A stretch of 64,000 nucleotides of DNA from an uncultured Eubacterium sp. Lineage in GTDB: Bacteria > Bacillota > Clostridia > Lachnospirales > Lachnospiraceae. The notes under the pieces are model-generated. The model saw nothing but the letters and a program-made list of their open reading frames with translations, had not been told where the DNA came from and made no database searches. Shown piece after piece: positions 26,235-34,872 of this stretch. Location of the stretch: contig CAJUIL010000002.1 of assembly GCA_910586225.1 (NCBI GenBank), forward strand, positions 1 to 64,000. The letters run 5' to 3'. How positions within the stretch are numbered: position 1 is the first letter of the stretch; each line of letters begins with the position of its first letter. Position numbers and translations under genes: made by a program.

Positions 26235-27152
26235 TCAGATAAGCGAAGCAATAGATAGATCGCATTTTGCAAGGTCGATACATTCCCCGGTGTCGAGCTG
26301 TACAAGCGGGCGGGATAAATGCTGACGGTTTAAAAGCACAATATTGGCGGCACGGCCGTCGCTTAACAGTATATGATTATTTTGGTAGGCGGAAGCGATG
26401 CGCTCCAAAAAGGTCAGGATAAATTTGGGTTTGTATTTTGACAGACCGTCTTTCTCAAATTCAGAGATTACTTGAAACGGACAGAGCGGTGCGCGATAGG
26501 CGCGAGCGGCAGTCATTGCGTCATAGACGTCCGCGATCGCGATGATCTGCGCGAAATCGTCGATGGCATCTGTAGTAGATTTGGCCGGATAACCAGAGCC
26601 GTCACAGCGCTCATGATGCATCAGCGCGGCGTTTTTTACCCGTGGATCCAGCGGCAGCGGCCTCAGCAGATCGTATCCAAACTGGGCGTGCTGGCAGAGC
26701 AGGTCGTATTCTTCATCTGTAAGCCTTTCCTGCTTGTTTAATAAGTCGTCTGGTATGAGTGATTTTCCGATATCATGCAAAAGTCCGCAGAGGGTCAGGA
26801 TTTGCATATCCGGAGCGGAAAGCTTCAGCCATTTGCCGATCATGCGCGTGATCAGCGCTACATTCAGGCTGTGAACATAAATGCTGTCGTCCACATGGCG
26901 CATATTGTGCAGCATATCAAAAAAATCAATGGTCGTCTGTCCGGGCCGGATCATAGAAGCTGCTTTTTCCACAAGCTCGTCCGGGGATATAAAATTTCCG
27001 GCAAGGATCGTGCCGCAGTAATTTTTCAGTTCCTTTAGGCATACGGCAAAATCAACCTGAAAGCTCATAAATTCCGGGCTTTGCCTTACGGCCTGTGAGT
27101 AAATGCGGTTCTGAGACGGCGGTGTGACGCCTGTGTTTTCTGGTTCTTTCAT
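26235..27152 (-). CDS. HD-GYP domain phosphodiesterase
   Basis: A 305-residue protein. The HD-GYP core (about 85-235) contains LLHDIGK and HHERCDGSGYP, the signature of enzymes that hydrolyse cyclic di-GMP or related dinucleotides. The N-terminal 80 residues are helical and carry no recognised sensor. The C-terminal 60 residues (VLLNRQHLSRPLVQL) resemble the beta module that often follows HD-GYP domains in clostridial proteins. No transmembrane segment is visible. GGGGAGG precedes the ATG. No GGDEF partner is in the window. Confidence 0.9.
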   Translation of the reverse strand: MKEPENTGVTPPSQNRIYSQAVRQSPEFMSFQVDFAVCLKELKNYCGTILAGNFISPDELVEKAASMIRPGQTTIDFFDMLHNMRHVDDSIYVHSLNVALITRMIGKWLKLSAPDMQILTLCGLLHDIGKSLIPDDLLNKQERLTDEEYDLLCQHAQFGYDLLRPLPLDPRVKNAALMHHERCDGSGYPAKSTTDAIDDFAQIIAIADVYDAMTAARAYRAPLCPFQVISEFEKDGLSKYKPKFILTFLERIASAYQNNHILLSDGRAANIVLLNRQHLSRPLVQLDTGECIDLAKCDLSIASLI

Positions 27153-27238
27153 GTAAACCTCCCCAATGATTGTGTTCCTTAAAAAATACGTAACGATTCT
27201 ATTATCGGATGAAAATCAGAAAATGTCAATATTTAGCA

Positions 27239-27267
27239 TTGACTTTTCTTTGAAATTGGTGTATGGT
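27239..27267 (+). promoter_or_regulatory. Promoter TTGACT-17-TATGGT for metK
   Basis: The best promoter upstream of the SAM riboswitch; transcription would start near 27274, about 85 nt before the aptamer. Confidence 0.5.
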
Positions 27268-27358
27268 TGTAACAGTTTAGCTTAGCTGAGATGCAGCAGA
27301 GCTAAATGATAGATTTTAGGAGTTAGATTTGAGAATTCAAAAATTGCATACGATTTTT

Positions 27359-27463
27359 CTCTTATTCAGAGTGATGGAGATACAAAGGATCTGTGAAGTC
27401 ACGGCAACCCCCTGCTTTTGCGTGGAAGGTGCCAACCTGAGCGAGTAATCGAACAATAAGAGG
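27359..27463 (+). promoter_or_regulatory. SAM-I (S-box) riboswitch aptamer
   Basis: The closing stem P1 pairs CTCTTAT (27359) with ATAAGAG (27456-27462). Inside are the conserved S-box blocks AGAGTGATGGAG, the kink-turn region, CGGCAACCCCC, GGAAGGTGCCAACCTG and GAGTAATCGAAC. When SAM binds, P1 is stabilised and the downstream terminator forms, switching off metK, which makes SAM. Confidence 0.95.
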
Positions 27464-27486
27464 ATTTGATGATTTAACCGAACAGT

Positions 27487-27515
27487 CAGGTCCGCTTATC
27501 GCGAACCTGTTTTTT
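27487..27515 (+). terminator. Riboswitch-controlled terminator
   Basis: A stem CAGGT-CGC paired with GCG-ACCTG (one mismatch), a 5-nt loop, then T6. It lies 24 nt after the aptamer and 85 nt before metK, the expression platform of the S-box. Confidence 0.88.
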
Positions 27516-27600
27516 GTTGCGTATCGGCAGATGTGATTAAAAATCATCGAAAGAATCGCGCGGGGAATTGCTGCGCGTTTCTGAAACGAAAGGAAAAAGT

Positions 27601-28791
27601 ATGGAAAAGCTATTATTTACCTCAGAATCAGTAACAGAAGGGCATCCAGACAAGGTGTGCGACGCGATCTCAGACGCGGTGCTGGATGCGTGTATGGAAC
27701 AGGACCCAATGAGCCGTGTAGCGTGTGAGACGGCCTGCTGTACGGGATTTGTGCTTGTGACCGGAGAGATTACGACAAAGGCGCAGCTGGATATCCCTGC
27801 GATCGTAAGAAAGACCGTAAATGAGATCGGCTACAACGACGCAAGCATGGGCTTTGACTGCAATACGTGCGCGGTATTTTCTGCACTTGACCGGCAGTCG
27901 GCGGATATCGCGATGGGAGTCGATAAGGCTCTGGAGGCAAAGGAAAATAAAATGACTGACGCGGAGCTGGATGCGATCGGCGCAGGCGATCAGGGTATGA
28001 TGTTTGGCTATGCTACCAATGAGACGGAAAGCTATATGCCGTATCCGATCTCTCTGGCGCACAAGCTGGCGCTGCAGCTGACCAAGGTGCGCAAGGACGG
28101 TACGCTGCCGTATCTGCGTCCGGATGGAAAGACACAGGTATCCGTAGAATACGACGAGGATGGCAGACCGAAGCGTCTGGAAGCGGTCGTACTTTCCACC
28201 CAGCATGATGCGCAGGTAACACAGGAACAGATCCATGCGGACATTATGAAATATGTCTTTGAACCGATCATTCCGAAGCAAATGGTGGACGTCGATACCA
28301 AGTATTTCATTAATCCGACCGGAAGGTTTGTGATCGGCGGACCGCAGGGCGATGCTGGGCTGACGGGGCGCAAGATCATTGTTGATACATACGGCGGATA
28401 CGCACGTCACGGCGGCGGCGCGTTTTCTGGTAAGGATTGTACGAAGGTAGACCGTTCGGCTGCATACGCGGCTCGTTATGTGGCGAAAAATATCGTGGCA
28501 GCAGGGCTGGCGGACAAATGTGAGATACAGCTTTCGTATGCGATCGGCGTTGCGCAGCCGACGTCTGTAATGGTTGATACGTTCGGAACCGGCAAGCTTT
28601 CGAATGAAAAGCTGGTTGAGATCGTACGTGAGAGTTTTGACCTGCGTCCGGCAGGCATTATCAAAATGCTGGATCTGCGCAGACCGATCTACAAGCAGAC
28701 GGCTGCTTACGGGCATTTTGGAAGAAACGACTTAAATTTGCCGTGGGAAGCTCTGGATAAGGCAGAAGCGCTGAAAAAATATCTGGCGTAA
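27601..28791 (+). CDS. metK: S-adenosylmethionine synthetase
   Basis: A 396-residue enzyme that makes SAM from methionine and ATP. The family motifs are all present: GHPDKVCD near the N-terminus, GAGDQG (about 120-125) and the phosphate-binding GGGAFSGKD (about 265-273). The start at 27601 follows GAAAGGA; an in-frame upstream start at 27568 lies in the leader. It is controlled by the SAM-I riboswitch. A strong hairpin terminator lies at 28887. Confidence 0.97.
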   Translation: MEKLLFTSESVTEGHPDKVCDAISDAVLDACMEQDPMSRVACETACCTGFVLVTGEITTKAQLDIPAIVRKTVNEIGYNDASMGFDCNTCAVFSALDRQSADIAMGVDKALEAKENKMTDAELDAIGAGDQGMMFGYATNETESYMPYPISLAHKLALQLTKVRKDGTLPYLRPDGKTQVSVEYDEDGRPKRLEAVVLSTQHDAQVTQEQIHADIMKYVFEPIIPKQMVDVDTKYFINPTGRFVIGGPQGDAGLTGRKIIVDTYGGYARHGGGAFSGKDCTKVDRSAAYAARYVAKNIVAAGLADKCEIQLSYAIGVAQPTSVMVDTFGTGKLSNEKLVEIVRESFDLRPAGIIKMLDLRRPIYKQTAAYGHFGRNDLNLPWEALDKAEALKKYLA

Positions 28792-28847
28792 TTTAGAAAA
28801 AATTAAGAATCTTTTCCCTGAATTTTTATAAGAAATTACAAGGCGTA

Positions 28848-28856
28848 TGATATAAT
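28848..28856 (+). promoter_or_regulatory. Extended -10 TGA TATAAT
   Basis: A perfect -10 with the TG extension but a poor -35 (ATAAGA). It is upstream of the terminator at 28887, so transcripts from it would meet that terminator before the kinase gene. Confidence 0.4.
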
Positions 28857-28886
28857 AGCTGTTAGCGGAAATATGCTTACGTCAGG

Positions 28887-28929
28887 AATAACTGTTGCGG
28901 TGTGTAAGCGCCGCGGCAGTTATTTTTTT
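28887..28929 (+). terminator. Strong intrinsic terminator between metK and kinase gene
   Basis: A 14-bp stem (AATAACTG... with CAGTTATT, two GU pairs), a 10-nt loop and T7. It either ends the metK transcript or acts as an attenuator in the leader of the kinase gene 41 nt downstream. Confidence 0.85.
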
Positions 28930-28969
28930 GCGGTGTTTCTGATATTTTATCCAGATTAGGAGTCTGCCT

Positions 28970-30118
28970 ATGAAATTGAGTACCAAGCTTGTCATTACTT
29001 TTTTTGTGATCGTGTTTATGCCGCTGCTGCTGGCATTTTTTGCGTTTTTTGTGATCCGACTGATCCAGATGAAGGCGGTGGCGCAGCAGTCGGGTATTGA
29101 TATCGACGTGCTTGCCTATAAGATTGATATGTCGCAGATTGAGGTGCTTGTGGAAGATATGGCAGTCTGTGTCGTGCTGATCTTGGTGGCGACCGGATTG
29201 GCGATCACCGCGTGGATCTACCGCAGCATTGTAACGCCGATCTGCAGGCTGGAGGAGGCGGCGCAGAATATCAAAGAGGGTAATCTGGACTTTACGGTAG
29301 AGGCTGAAAGCAACGATGAAATGGGGAGCCTGTGCAAAAATTTTGAGGATATGCGCCAAAGGCTTAAGGAATCGGCAGAGGAAAAGCTGGAGGCCGAAAA
29401 ACAGAACCGGATCTTGATCAGCAATATTTCACACGACCTGAAAACGCCGATCACAGCGATCAAGGGCTATGTGGAAGGAATTTTGGACGGTGTGGCGGAT
29501 ACACCGGAAAAAGTGGATAAATATATGCGTACGATCTACAACAAAGCGACGGATATGGACCGGCTGATCAACGAGCTGACGCTGTATGCCAAGATCGATA
29601 CGAACCGCATTCCGTACAATTTTAACCGCATCCATGCATCGGAGTATTTTGGCGACTGTATTGAGGAGATCGGTTTGGAGTTGGAGGCGGAGCATATCGG
29701 TTTGTCCTATTTTAACTATGCTGGGGATGACGTCGTCATTATCGCAGACCCGGAGCAGTTAAAACGTGTCGTTGATAATATTATCGGAAATTCTGTAAAA
29801 TATATGGATAAAGAACATGGACTGATCAATATCCGGATCAAGGATGTGGGCGATTTTATCCAAGTGGAGATTGAGGATAACGGAAAGGGCATCGCGCAAA
29901 AAGATCTGCCGTTTATTTTTGACCGTTTTTACCGTACGGACACTTCCAGAAATTCAGCGACCGGGGGCAGCGGCATCGGGTTGTCGATTGTAAAAAAGAT
30001 TGTAGAAGACCACGGCGGCAAGATCTGGGCGACGAGTAAGGAGTCCACGGGCACCGTGATGTATTTTGTAATACGCAAATACCAGGAGGTTTTGAATGAG
30101 CAGAATATTGATAATTGA
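28970..30118 (+). CDS. HAMP-domain sensor histidine kinase
   Basis: A 382-residue kinase. TM1 lies at about residues 7-26, TM2 at 62-84, and the short external part between has only about 35 residues. A HAMP domain follows (about 85-135), then the dimerisation domain with H155 (ISHDLKTPITA), N-box NIIGNSVKY, G1 DNGKGIA, F-box FIFDRFYR and G2 GSGIGLSIVKK, all intact. AGGAG precedes the ATG. The 3' end overlaps the response regulator gene by 23 nt. The very small sensor region suggests sensing within the membrane or through an accessory protein. Confidence 0.95.
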   Translation: MKLSTKLVITFFVIVFMPLLLAFFAFFVIRLIQMKAVAQQSGIDIDVLAYKIDMSQIEVLVEDMAVCVVLILVATGLAITAWIYRSIVTPICRLEEAAQNIKEGNLDFTVEAESNDEMGSLCKNFEDMRQRLKESAEEKLEAEKQNRILISNISHDLKTPITAIKGYVEGILDGVADTPEKVDKYMRTIYNKATDMDRLINELTLYAKIDTNRIPYNFNRIHASEYFGDCIEEIGLELEAEHIGLSYFNYAGDDVVIIADPEQLKRVVDNIIGNSVKYMDKEHGLINIRIKDVGDFIQVEIEDNGKGIAQKDLPFIFDRFYRTDTSRNSATGGSGIGLSIVKKIVEDHGGKIWATSKESTGTVMYFVIRKYQEVLNEQNIDN

Positions 30119-30785
30119 AGATGAGATGACGATTGCGGAGCTGGAAAAGGACTATCTGGAGTTAAGCGGCTTTCAGGTTGAAATAGAGACAAACGGCGAG
30201 CAGGGGCTGAAAAAGGTATTAGAAGAAGATTATAATATGGTCATTCTGGATCTGATGCTTCCAGGCATGGACGGCTTTGAGGTGTGCAGGCAGGTGCGTG
30301 CCCACAAGAATCTGCCGATCTTAATGGTATCCGCGAAAAAGGACGATATTGATAAAATACGCGGGCTTGGCATGGGGGCGGATGATTATGTCACCAAGCC
30401 GTTTTCACCAAGCGAGCTGGTGGCGAGGGTAAAGGCGCATCTGGCCAGATACGAGCGCTTGATCGGCAGCGGAATGCCGCAGAATGATATTGTGGAGATA
30501 CGCGGGATCAGGATTGATAAAACGGCGCGCCGTGTCTGGATCAATGAAGAGGAAAAGCAGTTTACGACGAAAGAATTTGACCTGCTTGTATTTTTGGCGC
30601 AGAATCCGAACCGGGTGTTTACAAAGGACGAGCTGTTTAAGGAAATCTGGGATATGGAATCGGTAGGAGATATCGCGACCGTGACTGTGCATATTAAAAA
30701 AATCCGGGAAAAAATAGAGATCAATACGGCCAAGCCGCAGTATATCGAGACGATATGGGGGGTTGGCTACCGGTTTAAGCTGTAA
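30096..30785 (+). CDS. OmpR/PhoB-family response regulator
   Basis: A 229-residue regulator paired with the overlapping HAMP kinase. The receiver has EDE, phospho-acceptor D52 (VILDLMLPGMDG) and the Lys of GADDYVTKPFSP. The winged-helix output domain (about 130-228) carries FTTKEFDLLVFLAQNPNRVF and TVTVHIKKIREKIE. AGGAGG stands 6-7 nt before the ATG. Unlike the first system (6038/6714), the kinase comes first in this operon. Confidence 0.95.
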   Translation: MSRILIIEDEMTIAELEKDYLELSGFQVEIETNGEQGLKKVLEEDYNMVILDLMLPGMDGFEVCRQVRAHKNLPILMVSAKKDDIDKIRGLGMGADDYVTKPFSPSELVARVKAHLARYERLIGSGMPQNDIVEIRGIRIDKTARRVWINEEEKQFTTKEFDLLVFLAQNPNRVFTKDELFKEIWDMESVGDIATVTVHIKKIREKIEINTAKPQYIETIWGVGYRFKL

Positions 30786-30802
30786 GCCGCAGGAGCAGAC
30801 GC

Positions 30803-31549
30803 ATGATGGAGAATAATAGGTTCAGGATCTTATATGAGGACAGCGACATACTTGTCTGCGTAAAGCCCGCAGGTATCGCGTCGCAGACGAAAAAAAGCGG
30901 GCAGCAGGATATGGTCAGCCTGCTGTGTAATTACCTGCATGAAAAAGGAGAGGCGCCGGATATCGGCCTGGTGCATCGTCTGGACCAGCCGGTGGAGGGG
31001 ATTCTTGTGTTCGGAAAGCATACGAAAAGCACGGCGGCATTAAATAGACAGCTGACACAAGGCGGGTTTTGCAAGGGTTATCTGGCAGTCACGCAAGGGG
31101 AAATGCCTGCGCGGGAGGGAAAGCTTGTGGATCATTTGAAAAAGGACGGGCAAAGGAATTTGTCAGTTGTTGCTTCGAAAGACGATCCGCAGGCAAAAAA
31201 AGCCGAGCTGTTTTACGAGGTTTTACAGACAGATGCGCAAAGCAGTCCGGTGCAAAATTTGGTGAAGATCCGGCTTCTGACCGGAAGGCACCATCAAATA
31301 CGCGTACAGTTTTCACATCTTGGGACGCCGCTTGCGGGAGATACCAAATATGGAGTGCACAAACAGCCGCGTCAGCCGGACCTGCGTGGATTGGGACTTT
31401 GCGCCTGTGAACTGGAGTTTGCGCACCCGGTGAGCAAAAAAAGAATGCGGTTTACGATCGTTCCTTCGCGGCCTGTTTTTCAGCCGTTTTTTGAGGTTTT
31501 AGAAAGCAGCGCGAGGCAGGCGGATACTGCCAGCTTTTCTAAAAAGTGA
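30803..31549 (+). CDS. RluA-family pseudouridine synthase
   Basis: A 248-residue enzyme that isomerises uridine in rRNA or tRNA. The catalytic Asp is in HRLDQPVEG (about residue 55-60), and the family block TGRHHQIRVQFSHLGTPLAGD follows (split here from LLTGRHHQIR). It lacks an N-terminal S4 domain, like the short YlyB/RluA-type enzymes; the exact target cannot be told. HRLDQPVEG differs from the more common HRLDRxTSG. It lies 17 nt after the response regulator gene and probably shares its transcript. The catalytic core is followed by a short charged tail. Confidence 0.88.
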   Translation: MMENNRFRILYEDSDILVCVKPAGIASQTKKSGQQDMVSLLCNYLHEKGEAPDIGLVHRLDQPVEGILVFGKHTKSTAALNRQLTQGGFCKGYLAVTQGEMPAREGKLVDHLKKDGQRNLSVVASKDDPQAKKAELFYEVLQTDAQSSPVQNLVKIRLLTGRHHQIRVQFSHLGTPLAGDTKYGVHKQPRQPDLRGLGLCACELEFAHPVSKKRMRFTIVPSRPVFQPFFEVLESSARQADTASFSKK

Positions 31550-31607
31550 CAGGCTTGCAGGAGGCGCTGCGATACATAATAACGGCAAATCCACGCATAC
31601 TTTTTTT

Positions 31608-32642
31608 ATGAAATGGTATGAAAAAGAAAGTATAAAAAATTTAATTTTATTGGCAGGAGTTACGCTGGCGGTGTATCTTTCGATGAGATATCTCCTGCCG
31701 ATGGTAATTCCTTTTTTATTTGGCGCGTTTCTGGCAATGCTGTTAAACCCGCTCGTTGGGAAGATCGCGGCGAAAACGGGAAAAGGACGAGGCGTGATTT
31801 CCATGCTGGTCGTCATTGTTGTGCTTGCAGCAGCAGGAGCGGTTTGCTTTTTTGTTGGGCGTACGGTATGTATGCAGCTGGCGGCGCTGGTAAAAAACGC
31901 GGAATCGATTGAAGGAGGACTCCGTGACCTGTGGTGCGACTGCTGTATCAGGCTGGAGAGAAGTCTGGGCATACGGATCGACGAGGCGGAGCAGCTGTTT
32001 TTAAAGCTGCGCAGCCGGGCGGTGGATGGATTTCAGTCCAGTACGCTGCCATATCTTTTGAAAAATTCCATGTCTTATGCAAAGGTTGTGTTTTCGCTGA
32101 TGGGGGTGTCGCTTGTATCGATCATTTCCGGGATGCTTATGCTGACAGATTATCCAATGATCTGCGCTGCCCTGCGAAGATCGGAGGCCGGAAAGCTGGC
32201 TGTGCGCATCAAGCAGCGCTCGATGGAGGCGGGAGGCACATATTTGAAGGCGCAGCTTGTGATCCTGCTTGTGATCAGCCTGATCTGTATCGCGGGGTTG
32301 TTTCTGACTGGTAATTCATATGCGCTGCTGGCGGGCATGGGCATCGGCGTGTGTGACGCGCTGCCGTTTATTGGTACGGGGACGATCTTTGTGCCGTGGA
32401 TGATCATCGATATTTTAAATGGAAGGTATGTACTGGCGGCTGTTTATGGGATCTTGTATCTTGTATGCAGCTTTGTACGGCAGTTTTTGGAACCGAGGCT
32501 GATCGGAGGGCGGCTTGGCTATCATCCGGTCGTCGTGTTGATGAGTATTTATATTGGGGTGAATGTTTATGGGGCGTCCGGAGTGATCTTGGGCCCGGTT
32601 TCGGGATTTTTGATTGCGGAATTGTATATGGTCTGGAAATAG
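31608..32642 (+). CDS. AI-2E family transporter
   Basis: A 344-residue membrane protein with about seven helices: two at the start, a long amphipathic central region (95-160), and a C-terminal bundle with the family motif PFIGTGTIFVPW and a final GPVSGFLIAELY. The family includes the AI-2 exporter TqsA, Na+/H+ antiporters and the sporulation protein YtvI, to which this size and layout are close. No ribosome binding site precedes ATG 31608; AGGAGG at 31559-31564 points instead at an ATA codon at 31572 in the same frame, so the real start is uncertain. Confidence 0.8.
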   Translation: MKWYEKESIKNLILLAGVTLAVYLSMRYLLPMVIPFLFGAFLAMLLNPLVGKIAAKTGKGRGVISMLVVIVVLAAAGAVCFFVGRTVCMQLAALVKNAESIEGGLRDLWCDCCIRLERSLGIRIDEAEQLFLKLRSRAVDGFQSSTLPYLLKNSMSYAKVVFSLMGVSLVSIISGMLMLTDYPMICAALRRSEAGKLAVRIKQRSMEAGGTYLKAQLVILLVISLICIAGLFLTGNSYALLAGMGIGVCDALPFIGTGTIFVPWMIIDILNGRYVLAAVYGILYLVCSFVRQFLEPRLIGGRLGYHPVVVLMSIYIGVNVYGASGVILGPVSGFLIAELYMVWK

Positions 32643-32687
32643 AAGCATTTGCTTTGATCCAGAAAATTGTTTTGGGGGATTGGATGC

Positions 32688-33815
32688 ATGAAAAGGCTGC
32701 AAAAAAAGTATATACAGGCAGCAGTATTATCCGCTGCCTGCGGTCTGCTGCTTTGCGCGTGCGCGGCTAAGACTGTGCTGGATGATATTGACAGATATGG
32801 AGGGGAAAATGTGCCGCAGCAGGAGGGGCTTTCGGCTGTGCAGCAGGCGTTGGAGCTGCTGCCGGAGCCGCTGATCAGGGTAGGGTTTGTCCAGGTTGGG
32901 CACGAATCGGACTGGCGCATTGCGGCTACGAAGTCATGCATGGAAGTATTTTCGGAAGAAAACGGATATGAGCTGCTTTTTGTGGATGCGGATAATGACC
33001 CGCAGGTACAGGTACAGGCGGTACGCAATTTTATCAAGGAGCAGGTGGATTACATCGTGATCGACCCGATCGTGACAACAGGCTGGACGGCTGTATTAAA
33101 AGAAGCGTACCATGCGCATATCCCCGTCATTATCCTAGACCGGACGATTGATTGTATGGAAAAGTATTATGCGGCCTGGTTCGGCTCGGACTTTGTGCGG
33201 GAAGGAGAATGGGCGGGTCAGTGGCTCCAGAACTATCTGAGCAGCCAAGGAAGAGGGGCGCAGAGCATTCGTATCGTAACGATCAACGGGACGCAGGGGG
33301 CCTCCGCCCAGCTGGGCCGTACGGAAGGCTTTGCACGTTATCTGGAGCGTAATGATAACTGGGAGCTGCTGGCGCAGGAGTGCGGGGATTTTACCGAAAG
33401 CGGCGGCCGTGAGGTTATGGAGCGTTATTTGGAGCAGTATCCGGATATTGATGTGGTTGTCTGCCAGAATGATAACGAGGCATTGGGTGCGTGTGCGGCG
33501 ATGGAGGAGGCGGGAATTTCTTATGGAATAGACGGGGATGTGATTGTTCTGTCATTTGACGCGACGCGCGCCGGGCTGGAAGCAGTGCTGGAAGGGAAGA
33601 TCCACGCGGATTTTGAATGTAATCCGCTTTCGCCGCCTTATGCGGCGGAAGCGATCCGCAGGCTGGAGGCGGGCGAGACACTGGAGCAGAAGCATTATTA
33701 TCTGCCGGAGGATTGCTTTAGTGCGGAGGAAAGTCCGATGACGCTGATGGTCGGGTTTGAGTCAAAGCGGATGGTGACAGTGACTAGAGAGCTATTGGAG
33801 CAAAGGGTTTATTAA
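32688..33815 (+). CDS. Orphan sugar-binding lipoprotein (YtfQ-like)
   Basis: A 375-residue periplasmic-binding-protein-like lipoprotein. The lipobox is LLLCAC. The two-lobe fold shows the type I sugar-binding blocks VGFVQVGHESDWRIA, DYIVIDPIVTTGW, IPVIILDRTID and GSDFVREGEWAG, closest to the galactofuranose-binding YtfQ group. ATG 32688 follows GGGGGA at a suitable distance. No ABC ATPase or permease is adjacent, so it may serve a distant transporter or act as the input of a sensor; the HAMP kinase with a tiny external loop lies four genes upstream. Confidence 0.82.
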   Translation: MKRLQKKYIQAAVLSAACGLLLCACAAKTVLDDIDRYGGENVPQQEGLSAVQQALELLPEPLIRVGFVQVGHESDWRIAATKSCMEVFSEENGYELLFVDADNDPQVQVQAVRNFIKEQVDYIVIDPIVTTGWTAVLKEAYHAHIPVIILDRTIDCMEKYYAAWFGSDFVREGEWAGQWLQNYLSSQGRGAQSIRIVTINGTQGASAQLGRTEGFARYLERNDNWELLAQECGDFTESGGREVMERYLEQYPDIDVVVCQNDNEALGACAAMEEAGISYGIDGDVIVLSFDATRAGLEAVLEGKIHADFECNPLSPPYAAEAIRRLEAGETLEQKHYYLPEDCFSAEESPMTLMVGFESKRMVTVTRELLEQRVY

Positions 33816-33839
33816 CCCTATGTGACTTTTATAATTATT

Positions 33840-33870
33840 AAGAATCTGTTTATGATTCTTTTAGTCTTTT
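33840..33870 (+). terminator. Terminator of the binding-protein gene
   Basis: A 7-bp stem AAGAATC / GATTCTT with a 7-nt loop and a T-rich tail (TTAGTCTTTT). Confidence 0.6.
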
Positions 33871-33896
33871 GACACATTTCAGACACAATTTATAGG
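33869..33896 (+). promoter_or_regulatory. Promoter-like TTGACA-16-TATAGG
   Basis: A perfect -35; the -10 is weaker, with a TATACT 6 bp further on. It would start transcription near 33903-33909, ahead of the putative small RNA. Confidence 0.45.
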
Positions 33897-33902
33897 TATA
33901 CT

Positions 33903-34044
33903 AATAGCATCAAATGAAGTTGACGGTATACAAAGCGCGCGCAAGCCGCCAGCTTCGACTAAAAATAATTCCATATTTAGATAGATTAAACATTTTCATA
34001 ACTAAACTCCTCGAAAAGGCGATCTGCGTAAGCAGGTCGTTTTT
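33903..34044 (+). ncRNA. Putative small structured RNA
   Basis: About 140 nt without a reading frame lie between a promoter-like element and a strong terminator. The 5' part folds into a hairpin (GAAGTTGACGG at 33916-33926 with CCGCCAGCTTC at 33946-33956, one mismatch) whose loop holds an alternating GC run. An A/T-rich single-stranded stretch follows. The terminator ends in T6. A separate promoter for the next gene follows at 34063, so this unit seems to be transcribed on its own. I do not recognise an Rfam family. Confidence 0.45.
34019..34044 (+). terminator. Strong intrinsic terminator
   Basis: An 8-bp stem CGATCTGC / GCAGGTCG (one GT pair) with a GTAA tetraloop and T6. No coding gene ends within 200 bp upstream. 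Confidence 0.85.
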
Positions 34045-34062
34045 TCCGGTTTGTAACTAAAG

Positions 34063-34092
34063 CTTTACACAAGCGGTTCCTTTTGCTATAAT
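34063..34092 (+). promoter_or_regulatory. Promoter TTTACA-18-TATAAT with extended TGC
   Basis: A strong promoter about 100 bp before the zinc-ribbon/HTH gene at 34191. Confidence 0.75.
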
Positions 34093-34190
34093 TTGTTATA
34101 GAAACAGAAAGAACATCTTTTATAGAAAGAGTGCCGTTATTATGATGCAGAGTGATAAGGCCAGGCAGCAATGGATAGGGGGAAAGTCAG

Positions 34191-34604
34191 ATGGAGGTTA
34201 ACGCTAAATTATTTCAGGAGAACAGGTTTTGTGCCTGGTGCCACTGTCCGATACCAGCTGATTCAGAGACAGATTTTTGTAAAAATTGTCAGGCCAGCCT
34301 GGAATTTCGGGAGGTCCGTGATTATGTCAGAGAGCATGATGTAAATGAGTTTCAGCTTGCGGAGGTTTTCGGGATCCCTCTAAGACAGGTGAAGCAGTGG
34401 ATACGGGAAGGCAGGCTGGAATATAAGGAGCTGGTAAATACGGTTGTCGGACTTCATTGTCAGCGTTGCGGAAAAGCCATTCAATTCGGCAATTTTTGTC
34501 CGGAGTGCAATCGTGCGGAATATGGAGTGAAAGGCGGCTTCGATTCGCTAAAGACCAAGGATGCAGACGAACAGATCCGTTTTTATAATAAAGACAGAAG
34601 GTAG
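34191..34604 (+). CDS. YvyF-like protein: zinc ribbons flanking an HTH
   Basis: A 137-residue protein. An N-terminal zinc ribbon (CAWCHCPIP...CKNC, C-x2-C pairs) is followed by a helix-turn-helix (FQLAEVFGIPLRQVKQWIRE) and a second zinc ribbon (CQRCGKAIQFGNFCPEC). The build matches the TIGR03826/YvyF family, named for its place in flagellar operons of bacilli. No flagellar gene is near here, so its role may be general regulation. GGGGGAAAG precedes the ATG. A shorter paralogue with one ribbon lies at 45136 (minus). Confidence 0.75.
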   Translation: MEVNAKLFQENRFCAWCHCPIPADSETDFCKNCQASLEFREVRDYVREHDVNEFQLAEVFGIPLRQVKQWIREGRLEYKELVNTVVGLHCQRCGKAIQFGNFCPECNRAEYGVKGGFDSLKTKDADEQIRFYNKDRR

Positions 34605-34644
34605 CGCCCGTATCCGTTGTTCCATGGATCTGCAGAGGCGCCCT

Positions 34645-34668
34645 GGCATTAGGGCATTAGGGCATTAG
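34645..34668 (+). repeat. Three tandem GGCATTAG units
   Basis: Exact 8-bp unit repeated three times in the gap after the zinc-ribbon gene. A 12-bp hairpin without a T run (34687-34714, GAGCGTG / CACGCTC outer stem) follows. Confidence 0.8.
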
Positions 34669-34796
34669 GATATTGTATGATTTATTGAGCGTGTTTGAAG
34701 ATTCAAGCACGCTCTAAGACTGTGAGAGAGTTTATTGTTTGATAACATTTTTTGCTTTAAATTAAGAAATTTCGCAAAAAATTCACGATTAGAATC

Positions 34797-34825
34797 TTGC
34801 GTAAAAATAGTAATCCACTTATAAT
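34797..34825 (+). promoter_or_regulatory. ftsH promoter TTGCGT-17-TATAAT
   Basis: Perfect -10 and correct spacing, 48 bp before the ftsH start. Confidence 0.75.
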
Positions 34826-34872
34826 GAAACAGATACGTTTTACAATAGATACTGTCAGCAGATGGAGGAGTA

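Noticed and set aside
27670-28716. A 348-codon open frame antisense to metK
   Set aside because: It is the mirror of a complete metK with all motifs. The predicted protein is rich in His, Arg and Leu, has no ribosome binding site and no family likeness.
31572-31607. An ATA start with AGGAGG for the AI-2E gene
   Set aside because: The spacing is good, but ATA is very rare as a start and the added residues are not hydrophobic or family-like. It is mentioned only as an uncertainty.
34645-34668. Start of a CRISPR-like array
   Set aside because: The three units are 8 bp and directly adjacent with no spacers, and no cas gene is present.
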